Below, piece by piece: positions 1-6,356 of a stretch of 11,620 bases of DNA. The translations under genes and the position numbers were made by a program. This DNA comes from Phascolarctobacterium sp. (lineage in GTDB: Bacteria; Bacillota; Negativicutes; Acidaminococcales; Acidaminococcaceae). The stretch spans positions 1-11,620 of the forward strand of contig JAEDNJ010000032.1 of NCBI GenBank assembly GCA_016302525.1, in the 5' to 3' direction. The notes beneath the pieces were generated by a model that saw only the letters and a list, made by a program, of their open reading frames with translations, was not told the DNA's origin and made no database searches. Position 1 is the first letter of the stretch, and each line of letters opens with the position of its first letter.

Positions 1-499
1 GAGCAGCAGCGTAGTCGATTTCTTGGTCACGAGAACGCAGCTCCCATTCACGCCAAGGAGCGATAATAGCCAGGTCAGGATTCAGAGCCTTTACAGACAG
101 CTCAAAACGAACTTGGTCGTTGCCCTTGCCGGTTGCACCGTGAGCAATAGCATCAGCGCCTTCTGCTTCAGCAATTTCAACTAATTTTTTAGCAATCAGA
201 GGACGAGCAAAGGAAGTACCCAGGAGGTATTTCTTCTCGTAAACAGCTCCTGCTTTAACGGTGGGCCATACATAGTCAGAAATGAATTCTTCCTTCAGGT
301 CCAGGATATAGCACTTGCTAGCGCCAGTTTTGATAGCCTTGTCATGTACAGGGGCCAGCTCATCGCCTTGACCTAAGTCAGCACAAGCAGCGATAACCTC
401 GCAGTTATTATAGTTTTCCTTTAACCAAGGAATGATTACGGAAGTATCCAGGCCACCGGAGTAAGCCAGTACAACTTTTTTAATATCTTCTTTTTTCAT
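1..499 (-). CDS. argG: Argininosuccinate synthase, N-terminal part (truncated by window edge)
   Basis: Catalyses ATP-dependent condensation of citrulline and aspartate to argininosuccinate, the seventh step of arginine synthesis, in the cytosol. The visible 166 codons start at the ATG at 499-497 and read [20 protein letters not shown]; the pyrophosphatase/PP-loop signature AYSGGLDTS is at residues 12-20. Further on, CADLGQGDE, the [10 protein letters not shown] stretch, the [13 protein letters not shown] stretch and APWREW are all typical of the bacterial ArgG family (about 400 residues), so well over half of the gene lies left of position 1. A GGGAGG ribosome binding site sits about 8 nt before the ATG. 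The gene follows argF by 141 bp and has its own promoter and ARG box. It is therefore probably transcribed both independently and by readthrough from the argCJBDF operon, since I see no clear terminator after argF. The frame is intact. Confidence 0.97.
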   Translation of the reverse strand, partial: MKKEDIKKVVLAYSGGLDTSVIIPWLKENYNNCEVIAACADLGQGDELAPVHDKAIKTGASKCYILDLKEEFISDYVWPTVKAGAVYEKKYLLGTSFARPLIAKKLVEIAEAEGADAIAHGATGKGNDQVRFELSVKALNPDLAIIAPWREWELRSRDQEIDYAAA

Positions 500-537
500 A
501 ATAAATTCCTCCCTACAAGTCTGGTAAAAACCAGCTC

Positions 538-555
538 AATGTATAAAAATTCAAA
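538..555 (-). promoter_or_regulatory. ARG box (ArgR/AhrC operator) at argG
   Basis: On the minus strand the 18-mer reads TTTGAATTTTTATACATT, which, taken with the neighbouring bases in the register WNTGAATWWWWATTCANW, differs from the known arginine-repressor consensus at one core position (ATACA for ATTCA). It begins about 10 bp downstream of the -10 hexamer, so it lies at or just after the expected transcription start, where a bound hexameric ArgR would block initiation or clearance. The consensus is established knowledge; binding here is inference. Confidence 0.7.
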
Positions 556-565
556 ACATGGGTAT

Positions 566-593
566 ATTATACCACTTTATTGAGAAAAAGCAA
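566..593 (-). promoter_or_regulatory. argG promoter (extended -10)
   Basis: The minus strand carries TGGTATAAT, a perfect TATAAT (571-566) preceded by the TGn extended -10 element. A weak -35, TTGCTT, is at 593-588 with a 16-bp spacer. The expected start is near 559, giving a leader of about 60 nt that contains the ARG box. A 13-bp interrupted palindrome, GGTATATTATACC (561-573), overlaps the -10 and could be a second, weak repressor contact about 20 bp from the ARG box centre. Confidence 0.7.
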
Positions 594-640
594 TACTAAT
601 TCCTCTTGTATACAGTAATACCTAAATATAAGCAAACGCT

Positions 641-1582
641 TTAAATCTTTTCGTCAGACATCAACAGAGCCATAATTGCTTTTTGCACATGGAGCCTGTT
701 TTCGGCCTCATCAAAGACAACAGAGTGCGGTCCTTCCAGAACACTTTCCGTAATCTCTTCGCCACGGTGAGCAGGCAGGCAGTGCAGCACGAGGCAATGC
801 GGACGAGCCACAGCCAGGAGCTCATCATTGATTTGGTAATCGTGCAGCGCTTCCATACGAACCTCGCGCTCAGCCTCCTCGCCCATAGAGGTCCATACAT
901 CAGTATAGAGCACATCAGCGCCCTTAGCAGCCTTCATAATGTTTTCTTCTACAGTAATGGTGCAGCCAGTTTCCTTAGCATCCTCTTGAGCCTGAGCTAA
1001 AACAACAGGGTCCGGCTGATAGCCCTTCGGACTAGCGCAAACCATGTTCATGCCAACCTTAGCACAGGCAAACATCAGGGAATGAGCCATGTTGTTGCCA
1101 TCGCCAACATAAACCAGCTTACGTCCCTTCAAAACCTTGAGCTTTTCCTGAATGGTCAGCATATCAGTCAAGGCTTGGCAGGGATGCAGTAAATCGGTCA
1201 GACCGTTGATTACAGGAACGGTAGCATATTGAGCCAGCTCCTTCACGCTTTCATGGGAGAAGGTACGAATCATAATACCATCGACAAAGCGAGATAGAAC
1301 GCGAGCAGTATCGCGAACAGGCTCGCCGCGACCTAATTGGGTAGCAGAGTCAGCCAAATAGATGGGATGACCACCTAATTGATAGAAGCCAACCTCAAAG
1401 GAAACGCGGGTACGCGTAGAAGCCTTGGAGAAAATCATGCCCAGGGTCTTACCCTTTAAATATTGGTGCGGTTCACCGTTCTTTTGTTTTTTCTTGAGCT
1501 TTTTGGCTACATCTAAAATAGTAGCAACCTCGCCCACAGTTAAATCATGAATAGAAATTAAATCTTTATGTAATAAGCCCAT
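641..1582 (-). CDS. argF: Ornithine carbamoyltransferase (anabolic)
   Basis: Transfers the carbamoyl group of carbamoyl phosphate to ornithine, giving citrulline. The 313-residue length is typical. The carbamoyl-phosphate loop STRTR is at residues 55-59, HPCQ at 133-136, the ornithine-side loop DVWTSMG at 228-234 and the catalytic HCLP at 267-270; all expected motifs are present. The start is the ATG at 1582-1580, preceded by AAGGGG, a modest ribosome binding site. The gap to the upstream argD stop is only 10 nt, so the two genes are cotranscribed and probably translationally coupled. It is the last gene of the argCJBDF operon. Its place beside argD/argG and the absence of arcA/arcC argue for the biosynthetic rather than the catabolic enzyme. 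Confidence 0.97.
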   Translation of the reverse strand: MGLLHKDLISIHDLTVGEVATILDVAKKLKKKQKNGEPHQYLKGKTLGMIFSKASTRTRVSFEVGFYQLGGHPIYLADSATQLGRGEPVRDTARVLSRFVDGIMIRTFSHESVKELAQYATVPVINGLTDLLHPCQALTDMLTIQEKLKVLKGRKLVYVGDGNNMAHSLMFACAKVGMNMVCASPKGYQPDPVVLAQAQEDAKETGCTITVEENIMKAAKGADVLYTDVWTSMGEEAEREVRMEALHDYQINDELLAVARPHCLVLHCLPAHRGEEITESVLEGPHSVVFDEAENRLHVQKAIMALLMSDEKI

Positions 1583-1592
1583 TTTTTACCCC

Positions 1593-2786
1593 TTAAAAAT
1601 TCTCTAATGCTTTATCCAGAGCGGCAACAACCTTATCAATTTCTTCCTTAGAAACGATTAAAGGCGGCACCATACGAATTACATTGCCCACAGTGCAGTT
1701 CACAATAACGCCCTGCTCTAAGCAGCTTGCTACAATAGGAGCACCCGGCTTGCTGGTCTCAAAGCCTACTAAAAGACCACGACCACGCACCTCGACAATT
1801 TTCTCAGGGTATTTTGCCTGAAGCTCTCTCAGCTTGCTCAGGAAATATTCGCCCTTTTCCTTAACCTTTGGAACAATGCCCTCAGCCTTAAGCGTGGTCA
1901 CAACAGCATAGGCTACAGCACAGGCTAAAGCATTACCGCCAAAGGTGCCTCCATGGTCACCAGGAGCAAATACTCTGGCTAATTTTTCGGGCACAGCAAA
2001 GCCACCCATTGGGAAGCCACCGCCAATACCCTTGGCAAAGGTCAGGATATCCGGCTTAACATTGACATTCATATATTCAAACCAGGCGCCACAGCGACCT
2101 ACACCGGTTTGGATTTCGTCAAAAATGAGCAGTGCATCATGCTTATCGCACAGCTCTCTAACACGCTTCAAATAGCCCTCAGGCGGCACGTGCACGCCAC
2201 CCTCGCCCTGAATTGGCTCCAGCATAACGCCACAAACATCATCACCCATAGCTGCCTCTAAGGCTTCTATATCACCAAAGGGCACATATTCATAGCCACC
2301 AGGCAGAGGGTTATAGCCTTCTTGATAATGAGGCTGACCAGTAGCGGTTAGGGTTGCCATAGTACGACCGTGGAAGGACATTTTCGCAGTAATAATGCGA
2401 TATTTTTTCTCGCCACCCTTTTGATGACCATATTTACGAGCCAGCTTTAAAGCACCTTCGTTGGACTCTGCACCAGAATTAGTCAGAAAAACTCTGTCCA
2501 TGCCAGTAATTTCACTAATCACGCGCACAGCCTTAGCCTGAATTTCTGTATAAAATAAGTTGGAGCAGTGCATAAGCTTGGCAGCCTGCTCAGCCACAGC
2601 CTTAACAATCACAGGATGATTGTAGCCCAGGCAGTTAACGGCAATACCATCTAGGAAATCAATAAAGTCCCTGCCGTCCATATCATAAACCTTACAGCCC
2701 TGGCCATGGTCCAAAACGATTGGTAGTCTGCCAAAAACTGGTAAGTAGTATTTCTCAGCTGTATCAATAGCTTCTTGTCTTAGCAT
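1593..2786 (-). CDS. argD: Acetylornithine aminotransferase
   Basis: A pyridoxal-phosphate class III aminotransferase that converts N-acetylglutamate semialdehyde plus glutamate to N2-acetylornithine; related enzymes can also serve the DapC step of lysine synthesis. At 397 residues it has full family length. Visible signatures are GAES (105-108), FHGRT (139-143), LEPIQGEGG (189-197), the cofactor-binding DEIQTG (223-228), the Schiff-base lysine K252 in TFAKGIGGGFPMGG, and TFGGN (281-285). The start ATG at 2786-2784 follows AGAGGA at a good spacing. It lies between argB and argF on the minus strand. Its 87-bp gap from argB is the longest inside the operon and can fold into a hairpin (see 2804-2853). 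Family assignment is firm; the acetylornithine role rests on the neighbours. Confidence 0.97.
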   Translation of the reverse strand: MLRQEAIDTAEKYYLPVFGRLPIVLDHGQGCKVYDMDGRDFIDFLDGIAVNCLGYNHPVIVKAVAEQAAKLMHCSNLFYTEIQAKAVRVISEITGMDRVFLTNSGAESNEGALKLARKYGHQKGGEKKYRIITAKMSFHGRTMATLTATGQPHYQEGYNPLPGGYEYVPFGDIEALEAAMGDDVCGVMLEPIQGEGGVHVPPEGYLKRVRELCDKHDALLIFDEIQTGVGRCGAWFEYMNVNVKPDILTFAKGIGGGFPMGGFAVPEKLARVFAPGDHGGTFGGNALACAVAYAVVTTLKAEGIVPKVKEKGEYFLSKLRELQAKYPEKIVEVRGRGLLVGFETSKPGAPIVASCLEQGVIVNCTVGNVIRMVPPLIVSKEEIDKVVAALDKALENF

Positions 2787-2803
2787 TCTAATCCTCTTTT
2801 CTC

Positions 2804-2853
2804 ACAGGCTCCAAACCCTTTTGGGAAGCTAGCACCGCCAGGGTCTTGCCTGT
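2804..2853 (-). other. Intercistronic RNA hairpin between argB and argD
   Basis: On the transcribed (minus) strand ACAGGC (2853-2848) can pair with GCCTGT (2809-2804). After a small asymmetric internal loop, AGACCC pairs with GGGTTT (six pairs, one G-U). A compact CCC-AAAA-GGG hairpin competes for part of this. No U-run follows, so it is not an intrinsic terminator. About 57 percent GC over 2801-2860 makes it unlike the AT-rich spacers elsewhere in the window. It may be an mRNA processing or stability element setting relative argB/argD levels; function is inference. Confidence 0.4.
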
Positions 2854-2873
2854 TGCTTCTATATAGATATAGT

Positions 2874-3758
2874 TTATTTTACAACCTCAGTACCCACACC
2901 ACTATCGCTGAAAATTTCCATCAAAATGCTGTGCACCTCACGGCCATCAATAATATGGGTCTTTTTAGCGCCACCGCTTAAAGCAGTAATGCAGGCACGT
3001 ACCTTAGGAATCATGCCGCCATCAATTTTACCGCGTACAATCAAGCCCTGCGCCTGCTCAAAGGAAAGTGTAGACATAAAGGTGCTCTCATCCTTGTGGT
3101 CAGAGTAAATACCTCTTACATCTGTCAGCATGAGCAGCTTTTCTGCTTTCAGGGCACCTGCAACCTCGCCAGCTACGCTGTCAGCGTTGATATTATAGGT
3201 CTCACCTGCCTCGCCTACGCCAGTAGGAGCAATAACAGGAATATAGCCTGCATCCAGCAGTGTATTGATAAGGTCAGTGTTAATCTTTTGGACATTGCCA
3301 ACAAAGCCAATGTCAACTAGATTTACTTCGCCATTTTCATAAACATCAGCTAAGAATTTTTTCGCCTTGATAAGGCTGGCATCCTTGCCGTTTAAGCCTA
3401 CAGCCTGACCACCCAGAGCATTTAGACGAGCAACTAAATCTGTATTTACCTTGCCCACCAGCGCCATTTCTGCAATGCCAGCGGATTCAGCATCAGTTAC
3501 ACGCAGGCCACCCACAAACTCGCTCTTTTTGCCAGCCTGCTTCAGCATGCTTGTGATTTCGGGGCCACCGCCATGTACGACAACGGGGCGCATACCAGCT
3601 AATTGCAGGAAAACAATATCCTGCAGCACCTTATTCTTTAGCTCGTCGTTCAGCATAGCATTACCGCCATATTTAACAACGATAGTTTTATCCTTAAATT
3701 GACGCAGATAAGGAATAGCTTCAGTTAAAATTCCAACCTGAGTATTGTCGATTTTCAT
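2874..3758 (-). CDS. argB: N-acetylglutamate kinase
   Basis: Phosphorylates N-acetyl-L-glutamate with ATP to N-acetylglutamyl 5-phosphate, the second and usually rate-controlling step of the pathway. The amino-acid-kinase fold is shown by KYGGNAM (29-35), the HGGGP loop (62-66), RVTD (86-89), NINADSVAG (189-197) and the IDGGMIPK lysine loop (245-252). The 294-residue length, with an N-terminal helix of about 20 residues before the first strand and the C-terminal HSILMEIFSDSGVGTE segment, matches arginine-inhibited hexameric kinases rather than the shorter, insensitive E. coli type (about 258 residues). Feedback inhibition by arginine is therefore expected but not shown. The start ATG follows AAGGAGGA; the gap from argJ is 18 nt. 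Confidence 0.97.
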   Translation of the reverse strand: MKIDNTQVGILTEAIPYLRQFKDKTIVVKYGGNAMLNDELKNKVLQDIVFLQLAGMRPVVVHGGGPEITSMLKQAGKKSEFVGGLRVTDAESAGIAEMALVGKVNTDLVARLNALGGQAVGLNGKDASLIKAKKFLADVYENGEVNLVDIGFVGNVQKINTDLINTLLDAGYIPVIAPTGVGEAGETYNINADSVAGEVAGALKAEKLLMLTDVRGIYSDHKDESTFMSTLSFEQAQGLIVRGKIDGGMIPKVRACITALSGGAKKTHIIDGREVHSILMEIFSDSGVGTEVVK

Positions 3759-3776
3759 TGTATACTCCTCCTTATA

Positions 3777-4985
3777 TCAGGTGCGATAATCACCATTAAT
3801 CTTTACATAATCATAGGAAAAATCGCAGGTCCACACAGTAGCCTCAGCCTCGCCTACTGCCAGGTCCATAACCAAAGAAATTTCCTTTTGCGCCATGATG
3901 GGCTCCATAATTTCATCAGCCACATTATTGTTCAGGCCATTTTCAAAAAGACGCACACCGCCCATAGTCAGGCTAGCCTTTTCAGGATCTAAATCCGCCC
4001 CGCTATAGCCAGCAGCACAGGTGATACGGCCCCAGTTGGCATCCTCGCCAAAAATAGCAGTCTTGACGAGCGGAGACTTGGCAATAGCCATAGCAGCCTT
4101 TTTCGCATCAGCAAAATCCTTAGCGCCCACAACCTTAACCTCTAGGAATTTGGTTGCGCCCTCGCCATCATAGGCAATCTTTTTCGCCAGGTCCTTAGCG
4201 CAGGCCAGCAGCATTTCAAAAAACGCTGGATAGTCAGGATGGTCCTCGGAAACAATAATTTCATTTTCTGCCATACCATTAGCCAAGACAATCATGGAGT
4301 CGTTCGTGCTGGTATCGCCATCTACCACAACCATATTAAAGGACAGGTCGGCTGCCTTTTTTACAGCACGCTTCAAGACATCAGGAGCGATGGCTGCATC
4401 AGTAGTAATGAAGGTGAGCATTGTTGCCATGTTGGGATGAATCATGCCAGAGCCCTTGGCAATACCGCCAAAGCGTACCTTTTTGCCGCCAATTTCTCCC
4501 TCGTAGGCAATATGCTTAATCACAGTGTCGGTGGTTTGAATACCCATAGCAGCAATTTCGCCGCCATTTTCATCCATAACATCAATAGCTTCTTCAATGC
4601 CCTTGTTAATACGCTCCATAGGCATGAAGGCACCAATTACACCCGTAGAGCAGACAAAAACAGCCTGGGGCTCAATGCCCAGCAGCTCTGCTGTTTTAGC
4701 CTGCATAGCTACAGCATCCTCATAGCCCTTAACGCCAGTGCAGGCATTAGCGCAGCCGCTGTTAGCTACGATAGCCTGAGCATAAGCGCCCTTATTTACC
4801 TCGCGGTCCAAAAGCACCGGAGCAGCGCAAAATTTATTTTGTGTGAACACAGCACCACAGGCTGCAGGAACAGAGCTGTAAATTACGGAAACATCATAGC
4901 GACCTTCCTTTTTTACGCCTGCCATTGCAGCACCGGCCTCAAAGCCCTGCGGCGTTGTTGTCCAACCATTTTCTAACTTAATCAT
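3777..4985 (-). CDS. argJ: Glutamate N-acetyltransferase / amino-acid N-acetyltransferase
   Basis: Moves the acetyl group from N-acetylornithine to glutamate, regenerating N-acetylglutamate and releasing ornithine; some members also use acetyl-CoA. I chose the ATG at 4985-4983 (402 residues, family-typical) because GGAGG sits 5 nt upstream. A GTG at 5009 would add eight residues but has no ribosome binding site and would bury this one. The precursor self-cleaves in KGSGMIHPNMATML (177-190), between Ala187 and the nucleophile Thr188. The oxyanion-hole STGVIG is at 113-118 and the C terminus ends in the usual YVKINGDYRT form. ArgJ shows that the organism uses the acetyl-recycling (cyclic) route. 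It follows argC by 60 nt, a spacer that contains a small inverted repeat AAGCA/TGCTT (5004-5018). Confidence 0.96.
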   Translation of the reverse strand: MIKLENGWTTTPQGFEAGAAMAGVKKEGRYDVSVIYSSVPAACGAVFTQNKFCAAPVLLDREVNKGAYAQAIVANSGCANACTGVKGYEDAVAMQAKTAELLGIEPQAVFVCSTGVIGAFMPMERINKGIEEAIDVMDENGGEIAAMGIQTTDTVIKHIAYEGEIGGKKVRFGGIAKGSGMIHPNMATMLTFITTDAAIAPDVLKRAVKKAADLSFNMVVVDGDTSTNDSMIVLANGMAENEIIVSEDHPDYPAFFEMLLACAKDLAKKIAYDGEGATKFLEVKVVGAKDFADAKKAAMAIAKSPLVKTAIFGEDANWGRITCAAGYSGADLDPEKASLTMGGVRLFENGLNNNVADEIMEPIMAQKEISLVMDLAVGEAEATVWTCDFSYDYVKINGDYRT

Positions 4986-5045
4986 GTAAACCTCCGTCAA
5001 GCTAAGCACATTATGCTTGCCTTCCTTATCTTTATCTACTAGAGC

Positions 5046-6080
5046 TTAGGGCACTATTGGCAGAGCACGCAGGCCTGTGGTTTCATCAAGGCCAAACATA
5101 ACATTCATGTTCTGCACAGCCTGTCCAGCTGCTCCCTTCACCAAATTATCAATGCAGTTCATCACGATAATGCGACCAGTGCGTTTATCAGTTTGCCAGC
5201 CCAGATCCACATAGTTAGAGGCACGCACATTTTTCAGCTCAGGACAAACGCCCTGACCACGGTAGCGAATGAAGAATTCATTTGCATACATAGCTTTATA
5301 AGCCTCATCTATCATCTTATCGGTAACGCCTTCCTTTAGCTGAGCATAGCAGGTTGCCAAAATACCTCTGTCAATCGGCAGCAGATGTGGCGTAAATTGG
5401 ATTACTACATCCTCACCCGCAAATTCGCTGTAAATCTGCTCAATCTCTGGTGTGTGGCGATGACTTGCCACGCCATAAGCCTTAAAGCTTTCGTTAACAC
5501 TGCAATAAAGGCTGCCAACCTTCAGGCTGCGGCCAGCACCGCTAGTACCAGACTTAGCATCAATAACAATGCCCTTCGTCTCGATTAAGCCAGCCTTTAA
5601 GAGAGGCACCATAGCCAGAATGCTACAGGTTGTGTAGCAGCCAGGATTAGCAACTAGCTGTGCACCCTTTACCTGTTCACGGTAAAGCTCAACTAAGCCA
5701 TATACAGCCTGCGCCTCTGGGTCCTCGTGCTTAACCTTATACCATTGCTCAAAGACGCGATAATCCTTAAAGCGATAATCGCCGCCTAAATCAATAATTT
5801 TAGTTTTGCTGCCTCGCAGCTGCTTGCCAATCTTCATGGCGTGACCATGCGGAAGGGCAATAAAAATCACATCACTAGCCTCAGCGATGGCTTCAATATC
5901 TTTCATGGAGGTCAGATTCTTTTCAATGCGTCCTGCTAAATGCGGATACATATTAGCGATGGCCTCACCTGTACTGCTTTCAGAGGTAATAGCAGCTATT
6001 TCTGCCTCTGGATGTCCCTCTAAAAGTCTGAGCAGCTCAACACCTGCATAACCAGTTGCACCAATAACACTTGCTTTCAT
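5046..6080 (-). CDS. argC: N-acetyl-gamma-glutamyl-phosphate reductase
   Basis: NADPH-dependent reduction of N-acetylglutamyl phosphate to the semialdehyde, the third step of the pathway. The 344-residue protein has the Rossmann GATGYAG loop at 7-13, ALPHGHA at 75-81, the active-site cysteine C148 in NPGCYTT, SGTSGAGR at 177-184 and the catalytic-histidine region SHRHTPEI at 206-213; all key residues are present. It is the first gene of the operon: the start ATG (6080-6078) follows AAGGAG, and the promoter with its ARG box lies directly upstream. It is type 1 ArgC by length (near 345, not the shorter type 2 of about 310). Confidence 0.97.
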   Translation of the reverse strand: MKASVIGATGYAGVELLRLLEGHPEAEIAAITSESSTGEAIANMYPHLAGRIEKNLTSMKDIEAIAEASDVIFIALPHGHAMKIGKQLRGSKTKIIDLGGDYRFKDYRVFEQWYKVKHEDPEAQAVYGLVELYREQVKGAQLVANPGCYTTCSILAMVPLLKAGLIETKGIVIDAKSGTSGAGRSLKVGSLYCSVNESFKAYGVASHRHTPEIEQIYSEFAGEDVVIQFTPHLLPIDRGILATCYAQLKEGVTDKMIDEAYKAMYANEFFIRYRGQGVCPELKNVRASNYVDLGWQTDKRTGRIIVMNCIDNLVKGAAGQAVQNMNVMFGLDETTGLRALPIVP

Positions 6081-6104
6081 GAATTCTTCTCCTTACTATA
6101 ATAT

Positions 6105-6122
6105 ATTGCATAATTATACACC
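6105..6122 (-). promoter_or_regulatory. ARG box (ArgR/AhrC operator) at argC
   Basis: The minus-strand core TGTATAATTATGCA fits TGAATWWWWATTCA at all but two core positions; the G in ATGCA is accepted in the Bacillus-type consensus. It covers the -10 hexamer and the start point of the argC promoter, as expected for arginine repression. A weaker half-matched box, TGCATTAATATACT (6127-6140), lies upstream with centres 20 bp apart, the usual tandem spacing, and overlaps the -35. The consensus is established; binding here is inference. Confidence 0.65.
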
Positions 6123-6141
6123 TTTTAGTATATTAATGCAA
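6113..6141 (-). promoter_or_regulatory. Promoter of the argCJBDF operon
   Basis: Minus strand: TTGCAT (6141-6136), a 17-bp spacer, then a perfect TATAAT (6118-6113). The start is expected near 6106, giving a 5' leader of about 26 nt with AAGGAG before the argC ATG. No attenuator or leader peptide fits in that leader, so control should act at initiation through the overlapping ARG boxes. Confidence 0.75.
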
Positions 6142-6144
6142 CAC

Positions 6145-6179
6145 TTTAAGCTAATTATTTTCCATGAAAATAGCTTAAA
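6145..6179. repeat. 35-bp inverted repeat upstream of argC
   Basis: TTTAAGCTA (6145-6153) is repeated inverted as TAGCTTAAA (6171-6179), and inside them TTTTC (6158-6162) faces GAAAA (6166-6170) around CAT. Only a 4-nt bulge (6154-6157) breaks the symmetry. It abuts the -35 of the argC promoter on the upstream side and lies about 125 bp upstream of the mtgA promoter. It has no U-run and is probably not within an argC transcript, so an operator or DNA cruciform is more likely than a terminator. No regulator is recognised. Confidence 0.5.
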
Positions 6180-6304
6180 ATAACTTATATAAAGCTAACC
6201 TAGCCTAGCTGAAGAAAATAACACTTATATTTTCATAATTATACTACTTTCCTCTGGAAATTCCTAGCTTTTTTTCAGAAGGGCTTATGTTTTATGAAGA
6301 TCTA

Positions 6305-6313
6305 TGTTATAAT
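6305..6313 (+). promoter_or_regulatory. mtgA promoter, extended -10
   Basis: TGTTATAAT is a full TGnTATAAT extended -10 element (TATAAT at 6308-6313). No good -35 is seen at the proper distance, only TTATGT at 6285-6290. The start would fall near 6320, about 37 nt before the chosen mtgA ATG and downstream of the more distal in-frame ATG at 6294. This supports the shorter protein. Confidence 0.6.
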
Positions 6314-6356
6314 TAACTATAGCTCTTTATTAGTCGTTTTCAAGAAAGGTTTTGCT

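Noticed and set aside
2787..2873. A riboswitch or leader-peptide attenuator between argB and argD
   Set aside because: There is no U-run after the hairpin, no ATG-led leader rich in arginine codons, and no known riboswitch core.
4239..4976. A 245-codon open frame on the plus strand, antisense to argJ
   Set aside because: It lies wholly inside the well-supported argJ, its translation has no recognisable domain, and it has no convincing ribosome binding site; it is a shadow of argJ codon use.
4986..5009. Upstream GTG start for argJ
   Set aside because: It lacks a ribosome binding site, whereas the ATG at 4985 has GGAGG at ideal spacing and gives the family-typical length.
6145..6179. The inverted repeat as an intrinsic terminator
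   Set aside because: It has no GC-rich stem and no T-run on either side, and no gene ends nearby; argC and mtgA both start away from it.
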